Part shown: positions 1-10,996 of the stretch, piece by piece
Layout: each line of letters opens with the position of its first letter
How positions within the stretch are numbered: the first letter of the stretch is position 1
From: Ephemerocybe angulata
Taxonomy: Eukaryota > Basidiomycota > Agaricomycetes > Agaricales > Psathyrellaceae
DNA length: 64,000 nucleotides
Reading direction: 5' to 3'
Assembly: GCA_013368325.1 (NCBI GenBank)
Contig: JAACJK010000167.1
Coordinates: 434,001 to 498,000, forward strand
Position numbers and translations under genes: made by a program
The notes under the pieces: model-generated
The model's database searches: none
What the model was told of the DNA's origin: nothing
Seen by the model: the letters and a program-made list of their open reading frames with translations, nothing else

Positions 1-2262
1 CTAGTGCGGCCGCGCTGTTGGTGAGCACATACCTCGGAATACTTGGCCACAGCCCAGGCGCAGTCAAAGCGATGGTCAAAAACTCTGTGTCCGTCCCTGT
101 GGCAGGCCAGGCACTTCCATGAGGCAATCCGCACCTGGAGGGTAGGGAGAACCAGAGGGTTAGCTTTGGCGTTGCCCTTGCAGCCGCCGCACTGATGACG
201 ATGCTCGTTCTGGGAGTCAGGACCCCACAGATCGGGCACCGGAGGCGGCCCTGGCAGGCTTTGGTTGGGTGCCCCCACTTCCAGCATGTCTGGCACAGAG
301 GGTGGGGAGCCGGCAACGGCACCCTATTGCTGAGAAGCTGATCAAACTTGGTCGGGTCCCGGGGGAGGTGCGTGCAGCCTGAATGACGCACTTTTGATGA
401 GGCGCTGGGCGTGGAATCCCTGTTGAGAGTCCCAGATGTCAAAGAACACGTCGCAGCGAGTGCTGCTCTTCGAGTTCCTGACGACGCGAGGAGGACTAGC
501 CAGAACGAGATCAGATCTCAATGGCGAGGCCTCGAACGCACGGGCGATGTCCTCAGGCTTGATGCGCAGGTTGGACTTAGCGTCGAGGATGAATGGAACG
601 TTCGGGAGCGCGTCTGGCAGCTTACGATGGAGATATCCTCGGATATGATCAACTTCAACCTGCGAGGGGACTTCAGTGAGGGTCAAGGACCACCCGCCAT
701 ATGCGACTGCGCCTGCCAGCATCTGGGTGCGCATCTGAGGATCATACTGGCAGAGGCAGCGGTTGACACCATCGTGCACCGTGTTGTACGGGACTGAATT
801 GCCAGGGTTCCTATCTGGCTTGAATTCCACCAGGACCTGCTTGCGCGAGGGTCCCGCCGAAGTCGAGGAGGGAGTACCCTGAGTGATGGCATGCATCCTA
901 AGGATGTCATCAGCCGAGACATGGGGCATGGCCCTAGCAAGCTCTACGAGCCCTGCCACCTTCGAAGAAGGCGCAGTTTTCGCAGCAGCTGCAAAGGAAG
1001 TGGGCTTGCGCTTGGTAAAGCGGGCATCTCGGGGGTTGGAGGGGAGACCGGCCGGAATAGAGCGCTGGAAAGGAACCACAGGCGCTTTAGGCTGGGGCCT
1101 GGGGGCCACATGGGCCCGGGGCGCACAGCCGGAGGCTTCTGGCCGGAATAGGAAGCTTCTGAGTAGCCTCTCCCATTTCGACGTCCTGCACAGCAGAATC
1201 CGGGCCAGGAGCGGCTAGGGCAGAGGGTTTGGAAGGCTTTGGGGGCCTCGGGGTGCTTGCCCCTGCTGCGGGGCGCGCTGCTGAGGTTGTATATGGTGCT
1301 GCTGGAAGCCCCTGCCTTCAGAGAGGGCAGAGTCTTGGGCAGGGTCGTATGGAGGGTGGAACACATCATAGTCCCTTCCAGCCCAGCTGGGTGAGGGAGG
1401 ACGAGTATCCGGGTTGACAGGGCGTCCAGGAGGAGGGAGGGGCACACCACGACGAATCATGTGGTCCGGCTCCTCTGGGGACTCGCCAAGTGAAAGGTAC
1501 GGACCCCATCGGGTCTGTGTGATGGTCTCAATCATGAGACGCAGGGAGTCAGCGAGGTTTTCGACCTCGCCAAGCAGTGCAGTGTCAGGGGGAGGCATGC
1601 TGTGGAAGAAGTGAGAAACTGCGTCCAGGGTGGGGGCGACGTTTGTGATGGTGGGGTACCACTCCTCCTGGGTAGGAGGTGGACCATCCTCCGGGGCCAG
1701 GGACGAGTAACGGGAGCCGGGTGGCGTCTGCGAGGCCATCGGGTGGTCTGAGTCCTGGAAAGGGCGAACAGGGGGTGGAGGGGGGCTTCCTGCTGCTGGA
1801 TAGCAAGCTGGGCAAAGGTGGCGGGGTTCCTGGGGGTGGAGCGCACACTCACAGAGGCTGGGTGGGAGGTGCTGTGGGGTTGTCGTCCTCGGACTTCGCT
1901 CCCGGCGCCTTGCTCCGAAGATTCAGAGGTTGGCAGGGTGCGGAGGGCAGGGACAGTGGTGCGGTACGTCTCTCTGGTGACAGACTGGGTGCAGCTGGAC
2001 GGCTGGAGGCCGCTGAGGCGGGAGGAGGGTTGGCTAGGATGCTGGGATCCTGTGGAGACAGGAGTCGAGGCTCCGGAGTTGCTCCTGGGGGGCGAGGACC
2101 ATGCACGGCAGCCTGGAGGGTCCGCCATCGGAATGCGAGGGGTTCAGTAAGCCTATAGGCGGTCGATGAACAACTGCCTATGCCTTCGTACGAGCTGGGG
2201 TCGATGTTGAGCAGGTGTGTTGAGTTGTCCCAAATAGGAAGGTAGTAGTTGAGGATCAAGAA
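1..2262 (-). pseudogene. LINE ORF1 (gag-like) remnant, copy A
   Basis: Minus-strand ORF1 of a non-LTR retrotransposon, broken into several frames. From its 5' end near 2262 it runs through a Pro/Ser-rich N-terminal part (about 2259-1849), a middle part (1739-1215) and a conserved 255-residue block (1109-342). A CCHC zinc knuckle follows at about 300-247 (CQTCWKWGHPTKAC, spacing C-x2-C-x4-H-x4-C), with a second CPIC motif behind it. The window edge falls near the ORF1 end. Copies B (9356-10380) and C (40966-42267) match it, but each carries its own internal deletion. Such ORF1 proteins bind the element RNA. Frameshifts make this copy non-coding. Confidence 0.8.
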
Positions 2263-2284
2263 GCGTGATGCGCCCTGTGTTCCG

Positions 2285-3489
2285 GGAGGTCGATTCTTCG
2301 CCCCAGGTCAAGGTGCAACCGCCCCCCTCTCAGCCCACGCAGTCAGCGACCCCCTCGGCTGCTCAGCAAGAGATCTGTGACACTTTTGAGGCCAAATGCG
2401 CCAAGTTGCAGGAGGCTTGGGGATGCCAAAAGCAACAAGGCTGCTGGCTGGATCTGGCTCACACTTGAACAGGACCAGAAGACGCTTGTAGACAGCTGCA
2501 GGGATGACCCTAAGGCCACCTCTTCTTATCCCCTCCATCTCCCCCTTTGTCATTCATCCTTGCTCATATCTTCTTCCATTTCTTCACATCATATTGGAGC
2601 TTGTCAGCCATATCCACCTTCACCTCCTGATCATACCTATTTGCACTGAGCACACATTTTCCTCCAGCCAGCGTATGCCAAGGGCGGCACTTGGCTTAAT
2701 TCTGTAGCTGCCGATAATTACTTGTGCGCACGGGTGTGCAGGTTCATCCTCAACCACGCCCCGATCAGCGAGTATTACTCTCAGTTCAACATCCCGGAGG
2801 AAACCTCCTGCACGTGCGGTGCGCCCACCGAGACGCGCCACCACCTCTTTGAAGGGTGCCCCGACCTTCCTGCCACCCAGCGGACTCCGAGATTGCTCAA
2901 GGAGCTTGTTGGCTATCTTATCGCGAACCCAACCTCATTCGGGTTCCAGCCCGCCCCCGAGGGGGTCGGATGACAGGCTTGGGCAGGCTTGGGCATGTCC
3001 AGGGTGTTCTCCAGTGCTGATCCTTCAGCGGGATGGGCAGGTGTGGGTGTGGGTGGGGACCCCCGCGCCGGGCTGACCTGGGGGGACGGTTGCTCACGCG
3101 ACCTCTTTCTGGGGCGGGCTAGTGCTGGGTCTGGGGAGCTGTGCAGTTAGTAGCTTCGGCGAAACCGGCGGCATCTTGGACTTGGCTTGGGGGGTTCCTG
3201 CTTGCATCTGTGCCTTGCTATTCCAGGCTGGCGTGGGTGGTGCCAGCGGGTTCTAGAGGCGCGCTCGGGCTTCGCCCTCACGGCCAATCGGCCTCTCCTT
3301 TCTGCCTACACATCGCACTCCACGGCATGCGGACTAGGCTTCACTGGACCCCGATCATCCCTTAGGGCCGACCGCGGTCTGTATCTCGCCCAGGGGCTGT
3401 GTTATGCCCTGTCTTTCTTCTCTCAAATGTCGATTACACTGCCTCTGCGCCCCGGAATATCAAATAGGATTTAAAAAAAAAAAAAAAAA
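2285..3489 (+). pseudogene. LINE ORF2 C-terminus and 3' UTR with A-tail
   Basis: Plus-strand 3' end of the same LINE family. The frame around 2722-2973 reads through a Cys/His segment (TCGAPTETRHHLFEGC) typical of the region after the reverse transcriptase in this class, then ends in a stop. About 500 bp of 3' UTR follow, closing with a conserved terminal block (3368-3472) and a run of A from 3473. The terminal block recurs on the minus strand at 24645-24524 and 40200-40052, each time next to an A-tract, which fixes the element's 3' terminus. The stretch before 2700 is degenerate. Confidence 0.75.
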
Positions 3490-5660
3490 CACTGAGCAGA
3501 CATTTGACCAAATCTGCCGCCCATTACAACACCAGCAAGGCCTCCCTCCATCAAACTGCCATGGCATAATTTGGTAAATGACATGCAGCAGTGGATTGTA
3601 CCAGATCAGAGAGAGAATGCGGGTGGTGCTCCTCAGTGTTGTTGATGAATAGGATGCTGAGTTCCTGAAGATGATTGATCAAAGTCAAATTTGTACTCAT
3701 TCCCTGTGGCTTTCCCTTGAAGAGCTCAAGAACCTTTAAGTTCTCCCAGCCAGAGGAGCCAAAACTTCTTTCTCAAGAAGGGAATGGCATATATAGTAGC
3801 AGCAAAGGGGTCCATGTGGGGGTAGGTGATGGCATCTGGGAAATTCTATGCATTGGATGGCAGATAGAAGTCAGGTTTAATAGTGCTCAAAGGTGGCTAA
3901 AAATGATCAAAAGTGCACACCAGGCCTCCAAAAATGTGCTACATGTACCAAGACCACTGTCAAAATAAACCCAATGATTTTCTGATCTGTGCACGACTCC
4001 CTGGCTATAAGATGATGTATATTTTCTTTTATTATTAATTTCCACTGTACAAAGATATCTACATTCAAATGCACAAGAGAGAATGTACAAAAATGAGCGA
4101 GGGTGCTCAAAAGTGCACAAATGTGCACCTGCACAGTTAGAAGGTGATAAAAATGAGTATCCCCTCTATCCGAAATAATTTTCTGGTGCAACCATAACAC
4201 CTGGGCCTTGCCTACTGGCTTGGTACCACCATATCCAGCCAATATTATTTATCCCGGGATCTTTGGAATCTGGTAACTTGGCTGGGTTTTTGGATAGGCA
4301 TAAGCTTAGTGACTATATTATTCTCAGCCTCCTAAGCACTCACAGATGCTCCAGAAAATGTTCAACCATGCGTGCACATGAGCACGGGTAATCATGCCTC
4401 CTAGGACACCAAGCTATACAAACCCTTTATGAGATCTGGATAACTTCCCAATTCCAAGTTTCTGGTGTCACTCCTCTGTGCAATGTCGCTATTAGGCAAC
4501 ATTCACAGAGGCTAACAGGTAGGTATATTTAAGACACACACAAATGCACATTAGGCACCATGCATGTGCCAGCGCTACCACAGAACATGGAAGTTAAAGA
4601 CAAGGAGAGATTGCCATCAGATACTCTTAAATATTAGTAAAAAATCTAGTTATCTTGGCACCATGTCAAATCAATGATGCCAATTCCCAATGCCAAGGAT
4701 TCTCATGCATTTTTTGCTATAAAGCATTGAGAGTTTGGCATGTATAGATAGTCATTCCAAAATAGATTCTACTCAACGCTACCCAACCCAGAAGCGGTCA
4801 GCCACATCTTCTGCTCCCCTTCACCCACTTATTGTAAAAAATACTCAGTCTTCTCTCCTTCTCTCCCAGACCTACAAGCTAGAAAGTGATTCTACATTTT
4901 ATCCTCCTAGTATAGTCCATCCTCAACCTTTACCCAAAAAACAGGGTATGTACTCAAAATTATTGTATACCATCTCAGGATTGATGTATCTCATCTAGAT
5001 GGGTTCATACATGTAATGGTTATTCTGGGCAGTCTGCTTCTATTCCTGCTTTTACTGTATACAAGAAGGAACTGTTAAAGGTTTTCAATAGTATAACCAT
5101 AGCATAGATTTGCAAGGAGGATGCTGATGCGGATATCTTCAACAACCAGGTACAGTGGTTGACCAACCATTGTGCCTTCTTACACTAGTTCAAAGAATGC
5201 ATTGATGGCATAATTCAAACTGCGTCTAACCAGGAAAAAATGGAGCTAGCTGGGAGCCTGCGAAATCTGTTTTAACTGATGAGGTATGATTGAGCTTGTC
5301 ATTGTGAGAAAATAAAGACTAATATATTCTCAGAGTGCTTCAAAGAACCTCTTTGACCAGTTCATGAGCTATATTGAGAATGGTGGTACAGCAGAGTGAC
5401 TAGATTTTCTAAAGGACAATCTTGCGATTGCAAAAACACAGTGAAAGGAGCTCAAGAAACTGACCAATCTTGAAAAAACACTCTGAAAAAGTGTGATGTA
5501 CATTGGATTAGAACGGTAAGTCTCTGGACTCAATCTGCTGTATTTGGGTCTCATGCAATACTGATGCAGATGATACAACTGTTTCTGGGCTCTCCGTCAG
5601 GAATACATCAAGCTTGGCTGTAATTCTCAGTCTGACTGCTTTCGAGGGCACGGGCCCCTT
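3490..5660. other. AT-rich stretch without recognisable genes
   Basis: No coding frame with conserved motifs is visible. At 4040-4150 there is a cluster of TGTGCAC-type words that recurs loosely at 28400-28510 and 46100-46260, perhaps relics of one old repeat. The remainder looks like decayed transposon or intergenic DNA. Confidence 0.5.
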
Positions 5661-5671
5661 TTCCGAGTAGC

Positions 5672-6217
5672 ATGACGTTTTTATGCAAAAAGTGTTTCAG
5701 CTCTTGGGATGAGGGTAGGGGAGAGGGAGGAATCATGATCAAGATGGAGGTCGACAGTGTCTTCCACATGGGTCTGCCTAGCAGGTATAGGAGAGATGTG
5801 TTGTGTATCAATATCCACCATCCAGCTGCTACACCAGATGCAATCCTACGCCTCCTCAATGTCCACATGGACTGGTCCTGTGACATGCAACAGTTCCAGA
5901 TGCTTGTTTTGGCTGGCCTTTTGCGTGGTGATCCCAGGTGTGGGGGTGGGGTCATCGCAGATAACTTTAATGCGACCCACCCTAGCGACCATGGGCTCAT
6001 CGACAAATACAGGCTGGTGGACACTTGGGCTGCATTGCATAGGTCGGATGATGGAGGAGCTACATGGAGTATCTACGGACAATCAGAGCCACACAGGTCG
6101 GACAAAGTAGTTCTGCTGGGTCTGCAGCCTAATGAGATTGAGGTTCTCAGGCCTGGCTTCATTAACGGCACACCTTGGAGCGATCATTGTGGACTCTACT
6201 GCACCTTCAGTATTTAG
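5672..6217 (+). CDS. Endonuclease/exonuclease/phosphatase-fold protein, retroelement-like
   Basis: Open frame of 181 residues from an ATG at 5672. It resembles the C-terminal half of an apurinic-type endonuclease domain: IADNFNATHPS replaces the usual GDFN motif, then comes a central RSDKV segment, and WSDHCGLYCTF near the end matches the catalytic SDH motif. The first catalytic Asn/Glu block is missing, so it is either a 5'-truncated retroelement endonuclease or an exon of a spliced gene. It is intact, while neighbouring elements are full of stops. The residues differ clearly from the endonuclease of the LINE at 40.2-41 kb, so it comes from another family. Confidence 0.5.
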   Translation: MTFLCKKCFSSWDEGRGEGGIMIKMEVDSVFHMGLPSRYRRDVLCINIHHPAATPDAILRLLNVHMDWSCDMQQFQMLVLAGLLRGDPRCGGGVIADNFNATHPSDHGLIDKYRLVDTWAALHRSDDGGATWSIYGQSEPHRSDKVVLLGLQPNEIEVLRPGFINGTPWSDHCGLYCTFSI

Positions 6218-6594
6218 TATGGTGAGCAAATCTTTCTTGACGTTTGTTTACTATATGTATAACAACTTATTCTTTCTTAGATTGTCACCATCCTCAGGTG
6301 CACACTGCATATTGTGTTATGTTCATCGCTGCATCTGTGTATCTGTATCTTACAAGCCTTGCTGAAGATCCACACTTATCCTTCAAACCTTTCCCGAAAC
6401 CTTACCACCGAGCGAGCCGTCAGTCTAGTTACAGCTTAGACTTATTGTGCTCTGCCCATGACTGCCACCACGCCAGTCTCTCAGCCTACCTCCTCTCTCC
6501 CAAAGCATTGCGCGCACGCTGCCAAGTCCAAGATTCGCTTTACGGTGAAGTGAATGGCTTGTGGCCCAACCTCACCCCTCCACTACCTGTCCAC

Positions 6595-7292
6595 GTGAAC
6601 TTCATGTGAACTGCCCAGAGTCTACTGGTTTATCTGGGTATTTTATGGACTGTGATCAGTGGGCTCATTGTGGAGTCATGGAGTCCATACCCCCTCCACA
6701 ATCAGTCCATATCAGACTTAGAGTTCATATTCATTCTCAAACCAGTGGAGACTCCATGTGAACTCTTATGATCTCTACCCTTAACAGAAAGAAAATAAAT
6801 GGCATGCCCCAGGATAGAACCTGAGACCTTGAGAAATAGCTATTACTAAGCCTTTGGTGTGAATGCTCTAGGCTATCTGGTCTTCAACATTTTACTTTGT
6901 AATTAGGCTATATCCTATACTATATTCTATTTTTAGATTGCAAAGTCAATGCTCAGAAATCATTTTGCTGATTGTGAGACTGGTTTTTAACCAATTGCTT
7001 AGTTATTTTATAAAATCAACACCACAAAACAATAACAACAGTATTATATAATAAAAATGATGGGACCAAAAATAGTCATCAGTGGCAGTCCAGCAGTAGT
7101 CCACAACCAGTCCAGTGTTTGAGTCCAGTGGTAGTCCACATGAGTCCAGTGGCAGTCCACAATCAGGGTCCACATAGACTCCACAAAGCCTGGGCCTGCC
7201 AAAAAATTAGCTTTCAGTCCACTGGTATGCCACTAAATTCTTTGTGGAGTCCATGTAGAGTCCATGCAAACAAGTGGGGGAGTGTAAAGTAC
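6595..7292 (-). mobile_element. Subterminal-repeat element (AGTCCAC family), interrupted
   Basis: Two blocks, 6595-6770 and 7083-7292, consist of dense AGTCCACNTG-type words. They end at 7274-7292 in a terminal sequence reading GTACTTTACACTCCCCCAC on the minus strand. The same ends and inner order, including a conserved TTTTTGGCAGGC tract, occur at 16681-17090 and 34254-34437. A tRNA-like insertion separates the blocks. No coding capacity is seen, so this is a non-autonomous DNA element. Confidence 0.6.
6775..6905 (-). repeat. tRNA-like (SINE-like) segment
   Basis: On the minus strand a degenerate A box is followed by GGTTCTATCC, which fits the RNA polymerase III B box (GGTTCNANNCC). No full cloverleaf can be folded, so I read it as a decayed tRNA-derived SINE rather than a tRNA gene. 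Confidence 0.35.
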
Positions 7293-7544
7293 TTAAGCTT
7301 GGATTGCATTCTGAGTTCCTCGAGGCTGACAATGTCACTATTGACTATACGTAAACATGTGTGTGTGCATCTGATACACAGAGCAAGCATGCTATTATTG
7401 CTCTCATCTTTTATGAGAAAGAATTGCCAGATGACATGGATGTCACTCCTCAAAAGGTGGTATGTAAAGGGTTGATTCGAGATCAATGTTGGGATCATGG
7501 CATTTTTATCATTTTCAAGGTATAGTTATAAGAATAGAATATAC

Positions 7545-7745
7545 CACACAACACTCCTCTTATCTAAACATGATGTCATGATCTGCATGTCATCATAGCA
7601 GTCATTAATTACTGTGACATCATGCAAATCATGATGTCACAGGCACAGGTCCCATCAATGACCCATAGGCACAGGAACCATCAATGGCATCATAGATCTG
7701 GATCTGAGATCTCATATTTGATGTATTATGTTATAAAATCATCTG
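7545..7745 (+). repeat. Dispersed repeat R1, copy 1
   Basis: A block rich in CATGATGTCAT-type words, followed by GGCACAGG and a CATCAATG motif. It recurs at 21960-22215 and partly at 20195-20300 with the same order of words. Origin unknown; no coding frame. Confidence 0.5.
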
Positions 7746-8054
7746 GACCTGCCAGATGATGGCACTGTAGAACTGCCAGGGAGCTAACTTACTGGAACTG
7801 CCAGTAGATGGCTAAAATAAAACTGCCAGTAGGACCTCATACACCCAATTCTGCCCAGCTCAGCTATTTTGCCTTTGGCCCTGCCAAACTGGGTTTGGAA
7901 ATGTCGAAGGGTGGTCGGATCTGCCAATTGTGCCCTGGTTCAGCTATTTGAAAAATCTGGTCCAGCCAGCTCAGTTTAGCGAGTGACTGTCCTCCATATT
8001 AAGTGGGGTGGCTGAGGCAATATTCGCTCCACTTAATGGTACAGCCAGGTGACT

Positions 8055-9355
8055 GAGGTGGGTACTGGTGTGGGTTCTCTGTCTTGGAGCTCACCCAAGC
8101 ATTGCAAGTGTGTTTAGCATGCTCCGCACCAGGGCCTAACCATGTCACATGGCGGCACCTGAAGCACATCCTGGCTCATCCCGATTGCGTGGAGGCCTTT
8201 GTCTCCTTGGCAGACGGTGGCAAGCCCTCTTACAACACCCCCAAAGCCTTCCGGCTGATCATGCTTCTCAACACGATGGAAAGGTCATTGAGAAGATGAT
8301 TTCAAATAGATTCCAGTTCGAGATGATCAAGTTTGACTTAGTCAACCCAAACGAGACAGGCGGAGTGTGACAGTGTTCCACAAAAGATGCCGGCCTTGTC
8401 CTCACGCACTTGGTGCATACGAGCTGGGCAAAGGAACAGGACACAAGTGTGATCACATTTGATCTGGCTCAGTTCTTCCCCTCTATTAACCACCAGTTCC
8501 TTCTGGGGGTCCTGCAGAAGTTGGGTTTCTACCCCTCAGTAGTGTCCTTCTTCGAGTCCTACTTGGTATGGTGGGAAACATACTATGCGTGGAACAACTT
8601 CGTATCAGAACAGTAGGCAAGGGTTGGCTCTCTTTCTTGTTCTGTCTGCAATAGTCATCACTCCTATTATGAAGCTTGTATTGGAGGCTGGAACAGGGCC
8701 TTGGCTCTGTTCTCATTTCCTATGTCGATGACCGGACTTTCATAGTCCAGTCTCCATCCCTCGAGGAGAATTGTACTATGCTGTTTCATGCATATGCAAT
8801 CATCTTTGACCTAGTCAGAAAGGCAGGACTGGTGCTGGAACACAGCAAGTCAGAGCTCTTTCACTTCACCTGGAAGAGGACAGGCTTTAACCAGCCTCTC
8901 AACCTTGGATTTGTGCCCTTCACAGGAGCGACACCGCTGTGACCAAAGACCTTCTGGAGGTATCTTGGTTTCTTCTTTGACCGCAAGCTCACATTCATGG
9001 AGCACCTGCAGTTTTACACCACCAAGGCCCCCATGACCGTCATGGCCATGAGGATGTTGGGCAACTCAAATCGGGCCTTACCCTGAAGCACAAGTGCACT
9101 CTGTACTGCACGTGTGTAATGCCTATCATGACGTATGGGCACAGAATGTGGTATTTTGAGGGAGCTAAGAATGTCAGTGTTCTTAAGCAACTCACATCTA
9201 TGCAGCGGAAAGCAGCATGTTGTATCACGGGTGCCTTCTGCACCTCCCCCACCAGTGGGGTTGAATCCCTAGCGAGGCTCACCCCTATTTGGCTTCATCT
9301 CCAGAAACTGTCCAAGAGAGCAATCCACAGGACAGGTCCCCTTCAAACTGGCGCC
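8055..9355 (+). pseudogene. LINE reverse transcriptase remnant, copy B
   Basis: Plus-strand ORF2 piece with several frameshifts and stops. Recognisable in order: SAPGPNHVTWRHLKHILAHP (RT block 0/1), ISNRFQFEMIKFDLVNPN, FDLAQFFPSINH (palm motif A), SYVDDRTFIVQSP (palm motif C, YVDD), then the thumb region with WRYLGFFFDRKLTF. Compared with copy C about 72 bp are missing after LADGG, including the GQWP segment. The piece stops abruptly at 9355, where ORF1 sequence begins on the opposite strand. Confidence 0.8.
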
Positions 9356-10380
9356 TGCTGGGCATGGAGTCTCTATTGAGAGTCCCAGATATCAAAGAAC
9401 ACGTCACAGTGGGTGCTGCTCTTCGAGTTCCTGACGATGCAAGGGGAACCAGCCAGAACAAGATCAGATCTCAATGGCGAGGCCTCGAGCGTGCGGGTGA
9501 TGTCCTCTAGCTTGATATGCAGGTTGGTCTTAGCGTCGAGGATAAAAGGAATGTTCGGAAGCCTGAGAAATCTTGGATGAAGGGAAGCTAACCCAAGCAA
9601 CCGCATCCGGCAGCTTGCGATGGAGATATCCTTGGATATGGTTAACTTCGACCTGCGAGGGAACTTCAGTGAGGGTCTGACCACTCACCATATGCGACTG
9701 CACCTGCCAGCATCTGGGTGCACATTTGAGGGTCATACTGGCAGAATCATATGGTCCGAGTCCTCTAGGAACTTGCCAGGCAGAAGGTACGGACCCCATC
9801 GGGTCTGCATGATGGTCTCAATCATGGGACACAGGGAGTCAGCAAGGTTTTTGACCTCACCATATGCAGCACAGCATCGGTAGGGGGAGGCATGCTGCGG
9901 AAAAAGTGAGAAATTGCGTCCAGGGTGGGGGCAATGTTCGTGATGGTGGGGTACCACTCCTCCTGGGTAGGAGAAGGGCCATCCTCTGGGGCCAGGAACA
10001 AGTAGCGGGAGCCAGGTGGTGACTGAGAGGCCATCGAGTGGTCTGCGTCCTGGAAGGGGCAAACAGGGGGTAGAGGAGGAGCATGGCCGGCTTCCTGCTG
10101 CTGAATAGCAAGCTGGGCAAAGGCAGCGGGATTCCTGGGGGTGGAGCGCCCACTCAAAGAGGCTGGGTGGGAGGTGCTGTGGGACTGTCATTCTTGGACT
10201 TCACCCCCGGCGCCTTGCTCCGAGAATTCAGATGTTGGCAGGGTGTGGAGAGCAGGGATGGTGGTGCGGTATGTCTCTCTGGTGACAGACTGGGTGCGGC
10301 TGGATGACTGGAGGCCGCTGAGGCAGGAGGGGAGTCGGCTAGGATGCTGAGATCCTGTAGAGACAGGAGGGGGGGCTAAA
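9356..10380 (-). pseudogene. LINE ORF1 remnant, copy B
   Basis: Minus-strand ORF1 matching copy A. The alignment runs from A positions near 420 to 752 and then jumps to near 1455, so about 0.7 kb is deleted inside. The conserved block is broken by stops and frame changes. No zinc knuckle remains, because the copy is cut where the reverse transcriptase of opposite polarity starts. Confidence 0.75.
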
Positions 10381-10384
10381 AGTG

Positions 10385-10562
10385 CGAGGGTCGACTGATA
10401 AGCTGGCGTCCGAAGGACTGGGCGAAAACGGCAAGGGAAGAGCAACAACTAGGCTGTGTATAACACTAAGCACTAATCACACGATGAGCTGGCACCAGAA
10501 TGGGCTGAAACTTTGGCAGTCGACCGATGAGCTGGCGTCCAAGGGACAGGGTGAAAAACGGT
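10385..10562. repeat. Imperfect direct repeat pair
   Basis: A roughly 42-bp block (GTCGACTGATAAGCTGGCGT...) at 10390-10432 is repeated with a few changes at 10519-10562. No coding frame is associated. It lies between the ORF1 remnant and a solo LTR. Confidence 0.5.
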
Positions 10563-10718
10563 GATGAGTGGGGGTCAATAGCCTGCATAAAACGTGAATG
10601 CTTATTGTGAGGGAACCGAGGGGCCTATGGGCATGAAACTGTGGTGAACAGGGGACGGCCATGTAGGCAGTGGGTGAGCGCAGAAGAAATGACGAAAAAT
10701 GGAGACTTCAGAGCGTGG

Positions 10719-10996
10719 TCAGCTGAAGTCCCAATAATCGGGGTACTGAACTAAATGTCATTTAAGCGAAATACTACACACCTGAAGTCCCAACACTGAA
10801 CTAAGGAACTCAGGATGCCTACAGCTATGTCTAAACAAGTTAAACAGTCACATGAGAGATAAGCGGATTAGATATGATAAGCTAGAAGATTAGATGGGAT
10901 AATAGAGAAACTGCATAGATAAGGATGGATAAGTCTAATCTGCCTATAGATAAGGTTGGATAAGAGTGTAGGTACTAAGTCAACCACTCTCAACAA
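10719..10996 (-). repeat. Solo LTR, family A, copy 1
   Basis: About 275 bp on the minus strand starting TTGAGAGTGGTTGACTTAGT, matching 42543-42268 (minus) and 44139-44411 (plus). Copy 3 follows a copia RNase H frame and a purine tract, which marks the family as Ty1/copia LTRs. The outer end near 10719 carries an extra partial repeat of LTR words, so that boundary is approximate. Confidence 0.65.

Noticed and set aside
1..15. NotI site at the very start as a cloning junction
   Set aside because: The same GCGGCCGC word occurs at the homologous place in copy C (about 40993), so it belongs to the LINE.
411..2158. Several plus-strand ORFs over the first 2 kb
   Set aside because: They are antisense shadows of the minus-strand ORF1, whose conserved block and zinc knuckle identify the true strand.
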